From: a virus
Direction: 5' to 3' (one strand)
IMG/VR virus record: IMGVR_UViG_3300032163_000048
Location: 1-38,981 of that record
Length of the DNA stretch: 38,981 nt
The notes beneath the pieces were generated by a model that saw nothing but the letters and a program-made list of their open reading frames with translations, made no database searches and was not told the origin of the DNA. A program made the position numbers and the translations under genes. Shown in pieces: positions 16,262 through 26,028 of this stretch; position 1 is the first letter of the stretch; each line of letters starts with the position of its first letter.

Positions 16262-16710
16262 AAGTTGAAGTCGTAGATTATCAACCCTCTCATGTGGATG
16301 AGATAATGACAATGTACCCAAGAAGTAGGGAATTGAAATTTGCAAGAATGGCTGAATGGGGAGACTGGAAAGAGGTCTGGAGAGTCCATGGAGCAGCCTT
16401 TACCCTTATGATAGACGGAAAGCCCGTAGGATCCGCTGGAGTCGTCCCTCTCGGAAATGGGACGGGTGAGGCATGGGCGATACTCTCCAACGTCTTTGAT
16501 CGGTATAAGAAGCTGGTCTATCTCGCCACAAAGAAGGGACTGGAGAAAATAATCAACGACTTTGGGCTTAAAAGTGTCTACGCTCTGATCGAACCAAATT
16601 TTGATGAGGCCCAGCACTTTGCCTATCATTTGGGATTCGTAAAGAAAGAGGCAGGTACTTTCGGGCCTCATGGTGAGGCTATGTTTAAATTCTGGAGGAA
16701 ATGCCAATGA
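16258..16710 (+). CDS. GNAT-fold protein at the gp13 position
   Basis: This 150-residue protein has acetyltransferase-fold features: a first helix near residues 10-20, strands around FTLMIDGKPVGSAGVVPLG, a helix with KGLEKIINDFG, the strand KSVYALIEP and AQHFAYHLGFVKKEAG. T7-like phages carry a GNAT-related internal protein at this position. The canonical acetyl-CoA pyrophosphate loop (Q/RxxGxG/A) is not evident, so catalysis is doubtful. It overlaps both neighbours by four bases. Confidence 0.65.
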   Translation: MKVEVVDYQPSHVDEIMTMYPRSRELKFARMAEWGDWKEVWRVHGAAFTLMIDGKPVGSAGVVPLGNGTGEAWAILSNVFDRYKKLVYLATKKGLEKIINDFGLKSVYALIEPNFDEAQHFAYHLGFVKKEAGTFGPHGEAMFKFWRKCQ

Positions 16711-17219
16711 GTTCATTCGTGGGTCAGGGTTCCGGTGCGTCACAATCAATAGCTGAAGGGAAAGCCCAGAAGATGATGTATGACAGGCAGGCCGAAGCGA
16801 CTATAATCGAGGCCGGTCTTGCTCAAGAGCAAATTGGGGAAGAGAAACAGGCTTACCTCGGCCATGAACGGACACTTTACGCAAAGGCAGGTGTGGACAT
16901 CTCAGAAGGCAGTCCCCTCCTTATGATGGAGGAGACAGCGAAGAGAGGTGAACTTGCCAAAGAAAGAATAATGTGGCAGGCAAAAAATAAATACCGGCAG
17001 TTGAAATGGGCTGGAAGATTGGCGGAGAAGGGTGGGAATATGGCAGCGGTAACTGAGGCTGCTAAGACGGCGGCTACTATCGTTTCAATGGCAGTTGGTG
17101 GATTTGCGGCTGGTGGTGCGGGAGCGGCAGCAGGCAGCACAATGGCCGGTGCCGGAACAGGTAGTGGTGGAAGTGGCCTTAACTGGTCTTTTAACTCGTT
17201 TTTAAGGAATTACAAGTGA
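16707..17219 (+). CDS. Internal virion protein (gp14-like)
   Basis: This 170-residue protein has an Ala/Gln/Glu-rich helical N-terminal half, typical of gp14-like ejection proteins. A hydrophobic Ala/Gly-rich segment follows (about residues 112-140) that could insert into a membrane, and then a Gly/Ser tail. The ATG at 16707 overlaps the preceding stop and is eight bases after GGAGG. By position it would form part of the trans-envelope DNA channel. Confidence 0.65.
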   Translation: MSSFVGQGSGASQSIAEGKAQKMMYDRQAEATIIEAGLAQEQIGEEKQAYLGHERTLYAKAGVDISEGSPLLMMEETAKRGELAKERIMWQAKNKYRQLKWAGRLAEKGGNMAAVTEAAKTAATIVSMAVGGFAAGGAGAAAGSTMAGAGTGSGGSGLNWSFNSFLRNYK

Positions 17220-17222
17220 GAT

Positions 17223-19022
17223 ATGCCTAAAATTGAACCTTACAGACCCACGATTGCGACAGAGGTTCCTAAGCCCTCTATGGGGTTACTTGAGCCTGCG
17301 ATTGAAGCCACCCGTCGAGCCAGAAGTAATATTGTAGAAGCGGCCAGAACCATCGAAGGTGCAATATCGGGATTTGCCGAGAGAGAACAGAAAGCCAAGG
17401 ATAACCTTGAAGCACTTAGGCTTAGGAATGAAATTGAGAAAGGTCAGGAAGAAATAGCTGATTCCTATTCTGGTCGAACAGATTTTGAGAATTTTGATAA
17501 AGATTTAAACAAGGGGTTCTCAGGTCTCAGAGAAAGAGTAAAACCCAAATATCAAAGCAATGAGATCAATTTTGTCTATCAATCCTTGATGTCGAAAGCA
17601 GAAAGAGATTTAGGAAAAGTAGTTAAAGCCAAAAAATACAAGGTGATGGAAGAGGAAGGCAAGATTCTTTTTAACGACCACTATGAGGATGCTGCCAAAG
17701 ACTATGCGGATGCCCATTTATCAGAGGATGTTTTGTCGGGGAAGATGACCGTTCAAGAAAAGAAAGACAAAATAAGAAGTGAAGTAGAGAGTGAGGGCTT
17801 AATCCTTCAAAGGGATAATGGCATCGACCCGTTATGGATGAATTCTAAAGTAAAGGGTTTTGAGAAAGTGGCCCAAGAGGGAATCATAGTCAGGGCTAAT
17901 AATAGTGAAAATCCTAATGTGATAAGGAACACGATGTTGGCTCTTGATAAAGGTGAATTCCAAACTTTAGATCCGAAGGAAACAGAAATTTATAAGGGAC
18001 ATCTTCAAAACAGACTTGAGCAGATTGATAAAAAAGCTGAAGCTGAAGCTGATAAAATATCAATTCAAAATGGTTACAATGATCTTAAAAATAAATTTAC
18101 CGATACGAATGGCATTACTGATTATAACTCCGTTTCTAAAATGTTGAATGATACAAATTATCAGAACAAAATGGGTCTGAGGGTAGAGACAAAACATAGT
18201 CTTGAAATTGCTTTGCGGAGTGAGGAATTGGGTATTAAGGAGATAAATAAAAAACAACACGATGATGAAGAATCGAAAATTCAAACCGGTATCAGTCTCG
18301 GTGATCCCAAGTCTTTAAGTAATATTAGAGGTGCAAAATATATAACGGCAGATGAAAAACAAAAATGGGAAGATGTTTTAACAAAAAGATTAAAGAAAAG
18401 TGATGAAGATATCAATTCACGAGAAGACGTTCAAAATTATATCAGAATAAATAAAATGATAGATTTAGGAGTTGATCCAAAGGTAATAAAAGACACTATT
18501 GCAACAACAGTTGATATGAAAACTGCGACTCGATACAAATTAATTGACCGAGTTGACAATGAATTGGAGGGAGCAGTAAAGCAAGGGATGAAGGCTGGGA
18601 ATCAGTTGTTGCATAGTCAGATAGCTCCAAGTAAAGGAGCTATGATGCCGACCATCCCAGCAGAAGAGGCAGCCTCTCAAAAGGCTCAAATGGCTTTATC
18701 TGAATGGGTTAGAACTCAACAAAAATTAGTAGTAGATGGTAAAAGAAAACCACTTACCCAAAAGGAAATATATGACCAAGCGGTTGATATGGTTTCTACA
18801 GGTGGTTATCAGATTCCAACAGTAGATAAACTTGATATTATCCATGAAGAAATGAAAAAGGAATCACAAAAGAGTAAAAAAATATCACTTGAAAATAAGG
18901 TAGTTCCTACTCCTCCATCTCCGTATGTGATTGATAAAATATACCCTGATGCTTCAGGGAGAAAAGCAAAATACAAAGGGAGAAATAATAAGGGACAGGA
19001 TTTATGGCAGATTCAACCTTAA
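17223..19022 (+). CDS. Internal virion / ejection protein (gp15-like)
   Basis: This 599-residue, largely helical, charged protein has a proline-containing N-terminus, long coiled-coil stretches (about residues 40-300) and no membrane helix. It occupies the T7 gp15 position between gp14-like and gp16-like genes. Base composition becomes markedly AT-rich along the gene compared with the tail genes upstream. It overlaps the next gene by 19 bases. Confidence 0.6.
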   Translation: MPKIEPYRPTIATEVPKPSMGLLEPAIEATRRARSNIVEAARTIEGAISGFAEREQKAKDNLEALRLRNEIEKGQEEIADSYSGRTDFENFDKDLNKGFSGLRERVKPKYQSNEINFVYQSLMSKAERDLGKVVKAKKYKVMEEEGKILFNDHYEDAAKDYADAHLSEDVLSGKMTVQEKKDKIRSEVESEGLILQRDNGIDPLWMNSKVKGFEKVAQEGIIVRANNSENPNVIRNTMLALDKGEFQTLDPKETEIYKGHLQNRLEQIDKKAEAEADKISIQNGYNDLKNKFTDTNGITDYNSVSKMLNDTNYQNKMGLRVETKHSLEIALRSEELGIKEINKKQHDDEESKIQTGISLGDPKSLSNIRGAKYITADEKQKWEDVLTKRLKKSDEDINSREDVQNYIRINKMIDLGVDPKVIKDTIATTVDMKTATRYKLIDRVDNELEGAVKQGMKAGNQLLHSQIAPSKGAMMPTIPAEEAASQKAQMALSEWVRTQQKLVVDGKRKPLTQKEIYDQAVDMVSTGGYQIPTVDKLDIIHEEMKKESQKSKKISLENKVVPTPPSPYVIDKIYPDASGRKAKYKGRNNKGQDLWQIQP

Positions 19023-22000
19023 CTACTGATTTTGTTCCAGTGAAAGAACCGCCTCCGGTGACTACTGATTTTAAACCAGTAAAGGTTCCTATGAGTGTTG
19101 AACCATCCCCTTATCCTTTTGATCCTTGGATGAATGAAGTTTTAAAAGATCAATCTCCAGAGCAACAGATTGAAAAAAGAAATGGAATTACTAACACGAT
19201 TTATCAGATGGCTAAACCTTGGCTCGATGCTTCATATCTTGCGGGGTCATCAATCAATCGTACTCTTGCTCATTCTACAGATACCTTAGATGTGATGTCG
19301 AGATGGTTTGAAGCTCAGGGATTGGGGAAAAGAGAAGGATTTTTTGAACAAATGACTAAAACTTATCTACAAAATGCCGATTGGTGGAAAGCCAGGGCGG
19401 AAAAGGTTGGGATTAATTTTCTTACTGAATTAACAGGAGAAGCATTTGCACTTCCTTCAAATGCCTTGATAGGTATGACTGATTTTGTTCTCAAAGTAGC
19501 CTCTGGTTTTAGTATTCCTGCAATCGTAGGTTATCAGGAAGCCAAAGAACATGATACCGATCCTTTTATTGGTGGGTTAATAGAGGCTGCAAAAACAAAG
19601 ACACTTGATTCAATGTTTAAACTCATGGCTCCATTTAGTCGTTATATTCAGTCTCTTGTTATGGGGACTACCTTCGGAGTTCAGGCTGGTGTTGAAGCTC
19701 CAGCAGGAGAAAGAACTAAAGCATTTATTAAAGGTGGTGCAACTGGTATCGGGATGGCGATGGTTGCTCCTTCTGGGAAATGGGGCATCCGTGATTTATA
19801 TCCTGAAATCGGAAGAAGTGTTCCTGAGATAAGGAAAGATATTGAGGCATTTGAGAAGGTTCAGTTGAAAGAACCAGCACCCGTTGAAGAAGCGAAACCA
19901 ACTGAACCAGTTCTCTCCCCGACAGTTAAAGACCAATTTGCACTCCCCGGAATCAAACAAGACCTTGAAATGAAGGGAGCGAAAGAAGGAGTTACACCCA
20001 CCCTTGAAGGAACTCCCTTGGCCGAGGTTGCAAGGAAAGCGGAAGTTGCGAAAGTTCAACCCGAACTTCCTATTCAACCCAAGATGGATGAAGAGTTAAT
20101 AGGGACGATCAGAGAATTGAGAGGTTATGTAAAACAAGGAGAAGCAGGGAAAAGAATTCCCGTTGAAGATATGTTTGAAACTAATGTCTGGACCGGATGG
20201 GGCAGTTCATATCCTCCATTTATGAGAAATAAGGGATGGGGTAAAGATGAAGTTTTAAATGCTATTGACAAGGGATTATCTGGACAAAAGTTAGGTAAGA
20301 GACAGATAGAAATATTTGATGCTGCCAAAGAAGAAGCAACGGTATTGATATCAGACAGGGAAAGTTTAGGTGCTGCGGCACAAGGATTTTTATTCAAACT
20401 CCCTGACGATATATCGCAACTTAAAACAACTCTTGAAAGAGTTCCAAAATGGACTGGTTTAAAACAACGTCAGGAAATTGCCGAATCTATCTCAAAAACA
20501 TATACGGGAGTTCTGGGAAGGGCTCAAACCGGATTTGAGAAGATTAAAAGTACAGGCACAGCCCTTTGGGATTGGTACACTCGACCCCCCCAATGGACTA
20601 CTTTCGATGATATGTTGGGTCAATATTTAGGTGGTCGTCAAATATCAGGAAGTAAAACTTCAGAATTTGCAAAGCAGATTAAAGATTCAATACCGGAACT
20701 TCAACAACAAGCAATCACAAATTGGGTTCAGGCTGGGGGAGATCGGGCTATTTTAACAGAAAGAATGAATCAAACTACCGACCCTAAACTTAAACAGGGT
20801 TATGAAGAAGCCTTAAATTTAGGGAATGAGCATACAACCTTCGCTCAAAATATTCATCAATACTTTAATTCAAAACTTGACCAAGCCATTGAAGCAGGGA
20901 TTCTCGATCATGGAATTGAGAATTATGTAAATCAGATTTGGGAAAAGGACAATCTGGTAGGATTAAAATTGAAGGCTGAAATCAATGCGGGGATGCTAAG
21001 ACAAAATCCTTCCTTTGCAAAAAAGAGAATATTTGAAAGTTACTTCGATGGGGAACAGGCAGGATTTACCCCCAAGGATAAGAGGATAGGATATCTCATT
21101 TCTGCCTATGAGCAGAGTTTTAATGAGGCAATAGCGGCAAGAGGATTTATTAAAGAACTTCAAAACGGAGATGCTTCAGATGGAAGACCCTTAGTGGTAG
21201 TAAGGGGAAGTGGGAGTGCTTTACCAAAAGGTGAGACTCCTCCAGAGGCATATCTTGTTAGACCTCGATCAATTCCAGAGGAGGCATTCGATTATAAGGA
21301 AATTGCTCATCCTGCTCTCAGGAAATGGAAATGGACAACTAAAGATGAAAATGGAAATCCTATATTTGTGGAAGGTGATCTAATTGTCCATCCTGAAATT
21401 TACGACCATCTTCATAATGTTTTGTCAAGATCGGCTGTTAGAGAAAGTGCCCTTGGGAATATTGCACTTAAAGGAAATCAGGAATTAAAAAGCACACTAC
21501 TTAGTCTTTCCATGTTTCATCAGGTTCAAATAGGTGCTCATGCAGTATTTCATTGGGAGAATCCTTTTACTACACAAAAATTAGATTTTGAGCAACCCAT
21601 TCAAAGAGACTTAGTAGAACATGGATTGATGGTTTATAACAGAACTGCTCTCTCTGAATTTGCAGAAGGATTAGGTGCCCCTGGATTGATTAATAAAATT
21701 CCAGTAGTGGGTTCTTATGCTCAAAAATATACTGAATACTTATTTACAGATTTAATTCCTCGATTAAAAATGAAACTGGCAATAGATATGGTTGACCGGA
21801 ACACGAATCGTTATCCCGATCTCAGTAGGGATCAAGTTTTAAAACTTTCTTCAGATCAAGCCAATGCTGCTTTTGCGGAATTAAATTATAAACAAATGGG
21901 TAGAAGTCAAACAACTCAGGATATGTTTAGACTTGGCGCATTGGCTCCAGACTTCTTAGAAGCAAGAGCAAGATTCGTTGGGGAGGCTTTAAAACCTTAT

Positions 22001-22846
22001 GGAAGAGAACAGGCCATAGCATTAATCAGAGGAACAACCCTGATGTATCTTGCTGCCAAAGCCATCGAGGGAATCAATACATTGATTGACGACAAGGCCG
22101 AGATTCATTGGGATAGACCATTTTCAGTTACCATTGGAGATAAAGAATATACACTAAGATCAATTCCTGGAGATATTTATCATCTTGTAAGAGATCCAAG
22201 GAGTTTTATCTATCATCGTTTAAATCCAAGCATTATTAGACCACTCATTGAAGCGGTAACTGGTAGGGATTTATTCGGTAAGATGAGAGACATTGGGGAA
22301 CAAATAAAAGATTATGTGACTGGTTTTGTACCTATCCCTGGACAGGGACTTTTCACTAAACAGGATCGAACCATTTTTGATTCTATCCTTCAATCTATGG
22401 GAGTAAGTTCTTTTAAACATAGAAGTGATGCTGAACAGACAGTATTGGATATTCAAAAAGAAAAGGCCAGAACAGGTGAATTACCAACGGAAACTCAAGA
22501 CAGGATTGATTTGAGAAATAAATTGTCCAAAGATTATGAAAAAACAAAAGACTTAACTCCTATAAAAGAGGCTGTCAAAGAAGGAAATATCACCATAACT
22601 GATTTTCAGACAATTTTAGGTAAGAGTCTAAAGACACCCGTTGAATTAGGAATAACACATTTTAGTGTTCCAGAAGGAATAAGAGTATGGAATAAATCAA
22701 CAGATGAAGAGAAAACTTTAATTCAACAACCACTTGTCAAAAAATGGATGGGATGGAAAGCAACGATAGAGGAAAGAAAACCCTACCAACAAAAAATGCA
22801 AGAAATTATTGGATGGCGTAATCCAAAACAAGGAGGATCAAGATGA
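19004..22846 (+). CDS. Giant ejection protein (gp16-like position)
   Basis: At 1280 residues this is the largest gene here. Several hydrophobic or Ala/Gly-rich segments fall in the first 260 residues (ALPSNALIGMTDFVLKVASG; GGATGIGMAMVAPSG). A Pro/Glu/Lys-rich linker (about 285-365) and a long helical remainder follow. In T7 the corresponding protein forms the periplasmic DNA channel and carries a transglycosylase domain; no such motif is visible here. The C-terminal half resembles large polyvalent-type phage proteins. SD GGGACAGGA precedes the ATG. The region is AT-rich. Confidence 0.6.
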   Translation: MADSTLTTDFVPVKEPPPVTTDFKPVKVPMSVEPSPYPFDPWMNEVLKDQSPEQQIEKRNGITNTIYQMAKPWLDASYLAGSSINRTLAHSTDTLDVMSRWFEAQGLGKREGFFEQMTKTYLQNADWWKARAEKVGINFLTELTGEAFALPSNALIGMTDFVLKVASGFSIPAIVGYQEAKEHDTDPFIGGLIEAAKTKTLDSMFKLMAPFSRYIQSLVMGTTFGVQAGVEAPAGERTKAFIKGGATGIGMAMVAPSGKWGIRDLYPEIGRSVPEIRKDIEAFEKVQLKEPAPVEEAKPTEPVLSPTVKDQFALPGIKQDLEMKGAKEGVTPTLEGTPLAEVARKAEVAKVQPELPIQPKMDEELIGTIRELRGYVKQGEAGKRIPVEDMFETNVWTGWGSSYPPFMRNKGWGKDEVLNAIDKGLSGQKLGKRQIEIFDAAKEEATVLISDRESLGAAAQGFLFKLPDDISQLKTTLERVPKWTGLKQRQEIAESISKTYTGVLGRAQTGFEKIKSTGTALWDWYTRPPQWTTFDDMLGQYLGGRQISGSKTSEFAKQIKDSIPELQQQAITNWVQAGGDRAILTERMNQTTDPKLKQGYEEALNLGNEHTTFAQNIHQYFNSKLDQAIEAGILDHGIENYVNQIWEKDNLVGLKLKAEINAGMLRQNPSFAKKRIFESYFDGEQAGFTPKDKRIGYLISAYEQSFNEAIAARGFIKELQNGDASDGRPLVVVRGSGSALPKGETPPEAYLVRPRSIPEEAFDYKEIAHPALRKWKWTTKDENGNPIFVEGDLIVHPEIYDHLHNVLSRSAVRESALGNIALKGNQELKSTLLSLSMFHQVQIGAHAVFHWENPFTTQKLDFEQPIQRDLVEHGLMVYNRTALSEFAEGLGAPGLINKIPVVGSYAQKYTEYLFTDLIPRLKMKLAIDMVDRNTNRYPDLSRDQVLKLSSDQANAAFAELNYKQMGRSQTTQDMFRLGALAPDFLEARARFVGEALKPYGREQAIALIRGTTLMYLAAKAIEGINTLIDDKAEIHWDRPFSVTIGDKEYTLRSIPGDIYHLVRDPRSFIYHRLNPSIIRPLIEAVTGRDLFGKMRDIGEQIKDYVTGFVPIPGQGLFTKQDRTIFDSILQSMGVSSFKHRSDAEQTVLDIQKEKARTGELPTETQDRIDLRNKLSKDYEKTKDLTPIKEAVKEGNITITDFQTILGKSLKTPVELGITHFSVPEGIRVWNKSTDEEKTLIQQPLVKKWMGWKATIEERKPYQQKMQEIIGWRNPKQGGSR

Positions 22847-23238
22847 AAAGGATAAGAAGTTTTCTGGTAGTGTTACTTTTAATTGCGGTTCTGGTGTCCC
22901 CTGCAACAGCCTTGATGAGGACCCGTACCTACACCATTGCAGTGTTAGCAGCGGATGCGGGGCCAAATACAGTGGCAATCACCGACATTAGCAAGCCGGT
23001 CTACTTACAGGAAGTAAAGGTGACAATCCCTAATACCACAAACAATGTCACCCACACCTTCGCCATTGTGGATGAGGCATCGGCAACGAGATATTCAATA
23101 GCCGGATTGGTGGAGACCACCTCCCACATCCTATTCCCATCGAGGGTGATTGGGTACAGTTACACTTTTAGCGTAACACCATCGGCTGCTACAGGGAATA
23201 ACATTATCATCACGATAGTTGCGACCTATGATGAATAG
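22843..23238 (+). CDS. Exported beta-sandwich protein
   Basis: This 131-residue protein has a classic signal peptide: MKRIR, a hydrophobic core (FLVVLLLIAVLV) and the cleavage-like site SPATA near residue 23. The mature part is Thr/Val/Ala-rich with alternating hydrophobics, suggesting an all-beta fold of about 105 residues. It overlaps the ejection gene (ATGA) and precedes another signal-bearing gene. It could be displayed at the host surface or be part of the tail. Confidence 0.62.
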   Translation: MKRIRSFLVVLLLIAVLVSPATALMRTRTYTIAVLAADAGPNTVAITDISKPVYLQEVKVTIPNTTNNVTHTFAIVDEASATRYSIAGLVETTSHILFPSRVIGYSYTFSVTPSAATGNNIIITIVATYDE

Positions 23239-23252
23239 AGGAGAATAGATCA

Positions 23253-25139
23253 ATGTTTAAGAAACTTACCACATCATTTCTCATCCTTGCGTTTCTGTTT
23301 GTAGGAATAGCCTCTCCTGTGTTGGCCGGAGACATTTTAAGGAAAGAAAGGCATGGGTTTCATACCGATCCATCATGTGTCCTACATCTTAATTTCTACC
23401 AGCAAGGGGCTGAGGCCACCAGAATTATTGACCAGTCTGGCAACAACAACCACGGCATCGTCGTTGGCCCATTACTTCAAACAGCAGGAAGTGGAAGCAC
23501 ACAAGCAATCACAAACGGAGATTTTGAATCTTGGGCTTCTGCCACAGATGCAACGGGTTGGAATGAGAATATTTCTGGTGCATCTACAATCAATCGGGAA
23601 GCGGTAGATATGCACGGAGGTACATTTAGTTGCAGATTCGATATTGATGCGGGTGGAAATTATGTCTATTTAGATCAATCATTTACACTTATTCCCAACA
23701 AAAAATATACCCTATCAATATGGTATAAAAACAGCGCTGCTGCGAAATATTTAAAAATAAGATTTGAAAATAGTTCTTCTGATTTTGGGATGCAGCCTAA
23801 TGGCAACTGGGCAAAGGGTGCTAATTTGATTGTCTTGCCTAATAGCACTTCTTGGAAGAACATCCAAATTCCTTTTTATGCCTTACCTCAATATTCAAGT
23901 TATTTAATGTTTGTATATAGCGATTCGGCTTCTTCTTCTGTTTATATTGACGATGTTTCCGTTCTGCCAAACACCACAGGATATGATTATACTTCCAATT
24001 TGGGGGTTGTTCCTGATTTTGGTTTAAAATCCGATCCATCTCTTGGTATTAATATTCTTTCAAACGGAAATTTTGAAACCTGGACCGATGCTAACCATCC
24101 TGCGAATTGGACGCCTTATGCTGGGGGAACCTCAACAGTAAATCAAGATAGTTCGGTATGGCCTTTCCAAAGATATACCAGCGTAAATTGTTTAAGATTA
24201 GATATTGATGCTGGCAATGATCAGGCAGGAGTATATCGAGAAGCCACCCTAACTCCAGGAAAAAAATATAGACTTACGGTTTCATATAAAAATGCAGGTG
24301 GGAATGCTGCTGTCCGTTTTAGTGATAGTGGTGGGAATGTAAGTTTGGACTCTAATGGAAATTGGATAGCAGGTGCAGATTGGCTTTCAAATACTTTATC
24401 AAGTTTCGTTTCTCTTAATGCGAATGGCACGGACTGGAAAGTATTAGATATAATTTTTACAGCTCACCCATCCTATTCTAATTTTACTCTTGTTTTCTCT
24501 TCAGGGGCCAGTTCAGGTTCATCTTCCATTTATTTTGATGAAGCAGCCATCATACCTTTATCCACACCAGGAGGAGTTTGCCAAGGTTGGTATTTTAATG
24601 GTGTTGGGGATTCTTTTATTTACATTCCAGAAATAACTGCATTGAATAATTCTTCTCAAACCTTTTTGGTATGGGTTAAACCTTACGATAATCCAACATG
24701 GGTAGAACCGATTGTTTTATCTTGGTTAAATGGTCAGTATTTTTTAGAACTTTCACACGCTTTCAGCCCTCCACGTTGGAGTTTAGTAGACAATGGATTT
24801 TTAACAATAAACACAACTTGTGATTTGAACCAATGGGTTTGCCTTGGAGTTACGATTGATATTGCTACCAGTCAAATGAGTCTTTATAAAAATGGAGCAC
24901 TAATAGGAAGCGTAGGATATTCAAATCCTTTAACAGGTGCATGGATCACGCTTGGCGTCGATTGTGTTTCCTTACAACCATTTTGGGGGACGGCAGGAGA
25001 AATCCTTGGGTTTAATCGTATCTTTTCAGATCAAGAACATAGAAATTACTATGAATTGACTCGCCATCGCTATGGCATGGATGCCCGTGACATTCTAATC
25101 AAATATGCCGAGGAATTTGAATACACTATGGCAGCATAG
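23253..25139 (+). CDS. Secreted adhesin-like protein: two CBM-like repeats plus LamG
   Basis: This 628-residue protein has a signal peptide (residues 1-26, ending VLAGD). Two carbohydrate-binding-module-like repeats follow at about 86-238 and 267-437. Each opens with NGDFESW or NGNFETW, has a KKYxLxxxYKN strand and ends with a YIDD or YFDE strand. A LamG/concanavalin-like domain at about 442-593 contains MSLYKNGALIGSVGYS. By position it is the candidate tail spike or receptor-binding protein, although a signal peptide is unusual for a tail protein. Confidence 0.72.
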   Translation: MFKKLTTSFLILAFLFVGIASPVLAGDILRKERHGFHTDPSCVLHLNFYQQGAEATRIIDQSGNNNHGIVVGPLLQTAGSGSTQAITNGDFESWASATDATGWNENISGASTINREAVDMHGGTFSCRFDIDAGGNYVYLDQSFTLIPNKKYTLSIWYKNSAAAKYLKIRFENSSSDFGMQPNGNWAKGANLIVLPNSTSWKNIQIPFYALPQYSSYLMFVYSDSASSSVYIDDVSVLPNTTGYDYTSNLGVVPDFGLKSDPSLGINILSNGNFETWTDANHPANWTPYAGGTSTVNQDSSVWPFQRYTSVNCLRLDIDAGNDQAGVYREATLTPGKKYRLTVSYKNAGGNAAVRFSDSGGNVSLDSNGNWIAGADWLSNTLSSFVSLNANGTDWKVLDIIFTAHPSYSNFTLVFSSGASSGSSSIYFDEAAIIPLSTPGGVCQGWYFNGVGDSFIYIPEITALNNSSQTFLVWVKPYDNPTWVEPIVLSWLNGQYFLELSHAFSPPRWSLVDNGFLTINTTCDLNQWVCLGVTIDIATSQMSLYKNGALIGSVGYSNPLTGAWITLGVDCVSLQPFWGTAGEILGFNRIFSDQEHRNYYELTRHRYGMDARDILIKYAEEFEYTMAA

Positions 25140-25190
25140 GAGGAAATGGAGATTCTAAAAAATCAAAAGTGAGATCGGGATGGAGGAAGA

Positions 25191-25424
25191 ATGGACTTTG
25201 AATCTTTGGGAACGGGTGGCATAGGGGGAGTTATCATCGGGATTCTAACGGCATTTGGGATTAATTATAGGGTTAAGCGTATCGAAGAGAATAAACAGGA
25301 TAAGACGGTATGCAGTGCCCTTCATAAATCTTCTGATGATAAATTTGAGATACTAATTAAGGGGCAAGAAAAGATATTCAATAGACTTGATAACTTAAAT
25401 GACTATCTGAGGAATAATAAATGA
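25191..25424 (+). CDS. Small membrane protein with C-terminal coiled coil
   Basis: This 77-residue protein has one N-terminal membrane helix (about residues 8-25, GGIGGVIIGILTAFGINY), then a charged helical tail. The topology resembles small phage membrane proteins in lysis cassettes (XhlA- or holin-associated). GGAGG at 25182-25186 precedes the ATG. It opens the lysis block. Confidence 0.6.
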   Translation: MDFESLGTGGIGGVIIGILTAFGINYRVKRIEENKQDKTVCSALHKSSDDKFEILIKGQEKIFNRLDNLNDYLRNNK

Positions 25425-25585
25425 ACACCGAACAAATCATCCAAAAATGTTTTGGCATCACTCACTGGGCAGCCAAAAGAGGTAGGGCTACACTGGACAA
25501 GAACCAGAAGGAATTTGATCGCTGTGATGCCAATGTTAAAGGACTTGTAGAGAAATTAGTGAAGGTGATTAAGGATGAATCTTAG
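25421..25585 (+). CDS. Small hypothetical protein in the lysis block
   Basis: This 54-residue ORF starts at an ATG overlapping the previous TGA and stops at TAG 25583-25585, inside the start of the endolysin gene. It is basic and helical with two Cys (10 and 36). No motif is recognised. The overlaps on both sides argue for translation. Confidence 0.5.
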   Translation: MNTEQIIQKCFGITHWAAKRGRATLDKNQKEFDRCDANVKGLVEKLVKVIKDES

Positions 25586-25904
25586 AGGAGCAAGGGTTCG
25601 TTTTACAATCTTATTCGCTACTAAGTTAATCCCGAAAGCGATTGAATTGGGTTTTGAAACTGCCTTTGATGAAATCACCCAACATCAAAATGCAGGTCAC
25701 ATGGCAAATTCCCTTCACTATATGGGATGTGCGGGTGATCTGATTCTTTACAAAGATGGAATCTATAAACCCCAGACCGAGAACTATAAAGAATTAGGGG
25801 AATACTGGGAGTCTCTTGATCCTAACTGTAAATGGGGGGGTCGCTGGGGTGACGGTAATCATTTCAGTTTCAGTCCAAAAGAATTATTTGGGGATAGGGC
25901 TTAA
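25575..25904 (+). CDS. Endolysin, M15-type D,D/L,D-peptidase
   Basis: This 109-residue protein has the M15 peptidase signature SLHYMGCAGDL, with zinc ligands H48 and D55 and the C-terminal WGDGNHFSF with H97. These enzymes cleave peptide cross-links or stems of peptidoglycan at lysis. The length is short but contains all expected metal ligands. It lacks a signal peptide, so it needs a holin. It overlaps the preceding small gene by 11 bases. Confidence 0.8.
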   Translation: MNLRGARVRFTILFATKLIPKAIELGFETAFDEITQHQNAGHMANSLHYMGCAGDLILYKDGIYKPQTENYKELGEYWESLDPNCKWGGRWGDGNHFSFSPKELFGDRA

Positions 25905-25905
25905 A

Positions 25906-26028
25906 ATGTACCTTATACATACCTATCGAGACTACGGCCTATGGATCACCCGAATGACTTATGGATTCTGTGTCAAGGTGTGGTGTCCGCTAATCTACAT
26001 AAAGATTAGGTTGGGGAGAGATAGATGA
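25906..26028 (+). CDS. Small aromatic-rich protein
   Basis: A 40-residue ORF starts at the ATG at 25906, just after the endolysin stop, with GGGGATAGGG upstream. It contains many aromatic residues (Y, W, F) and a weakly hydrophobic centre. The stop overlaps the next ATG (ATGA). A longer in-frame reading from 25816 would lie inside the endolysin gene and is less likely. Function unknown. Confidence 0.45.
   Translation: MYLIHTYRDYGLWITRMTYGFCVKVWCPLIYIKIRLGRDR

Noticed and set aside
19004-22846. Lytic transglycosylase domain in the giant ejection protein
   Set aside because: T7 gp16 has one at its N-terminus, but no SLT-type catalytic Glu context (such as an ES-x-F-x-P-x-A pattern) was visible here.
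23253-25139. Diversity-generating retroelement, by analogy with BPP-1
   Set aside because: No reverse transcriptase is visible in any frame and I saw no template/variable repeat pair near the adhesin. It could lie outside the window.
25816-26028. Long version of the small gene after the endolysin
   Set aside because: Its first 30 codons lie inside the endolysin gene. The ATG at 25906 with GGGGATAGGG upstream is the better start.
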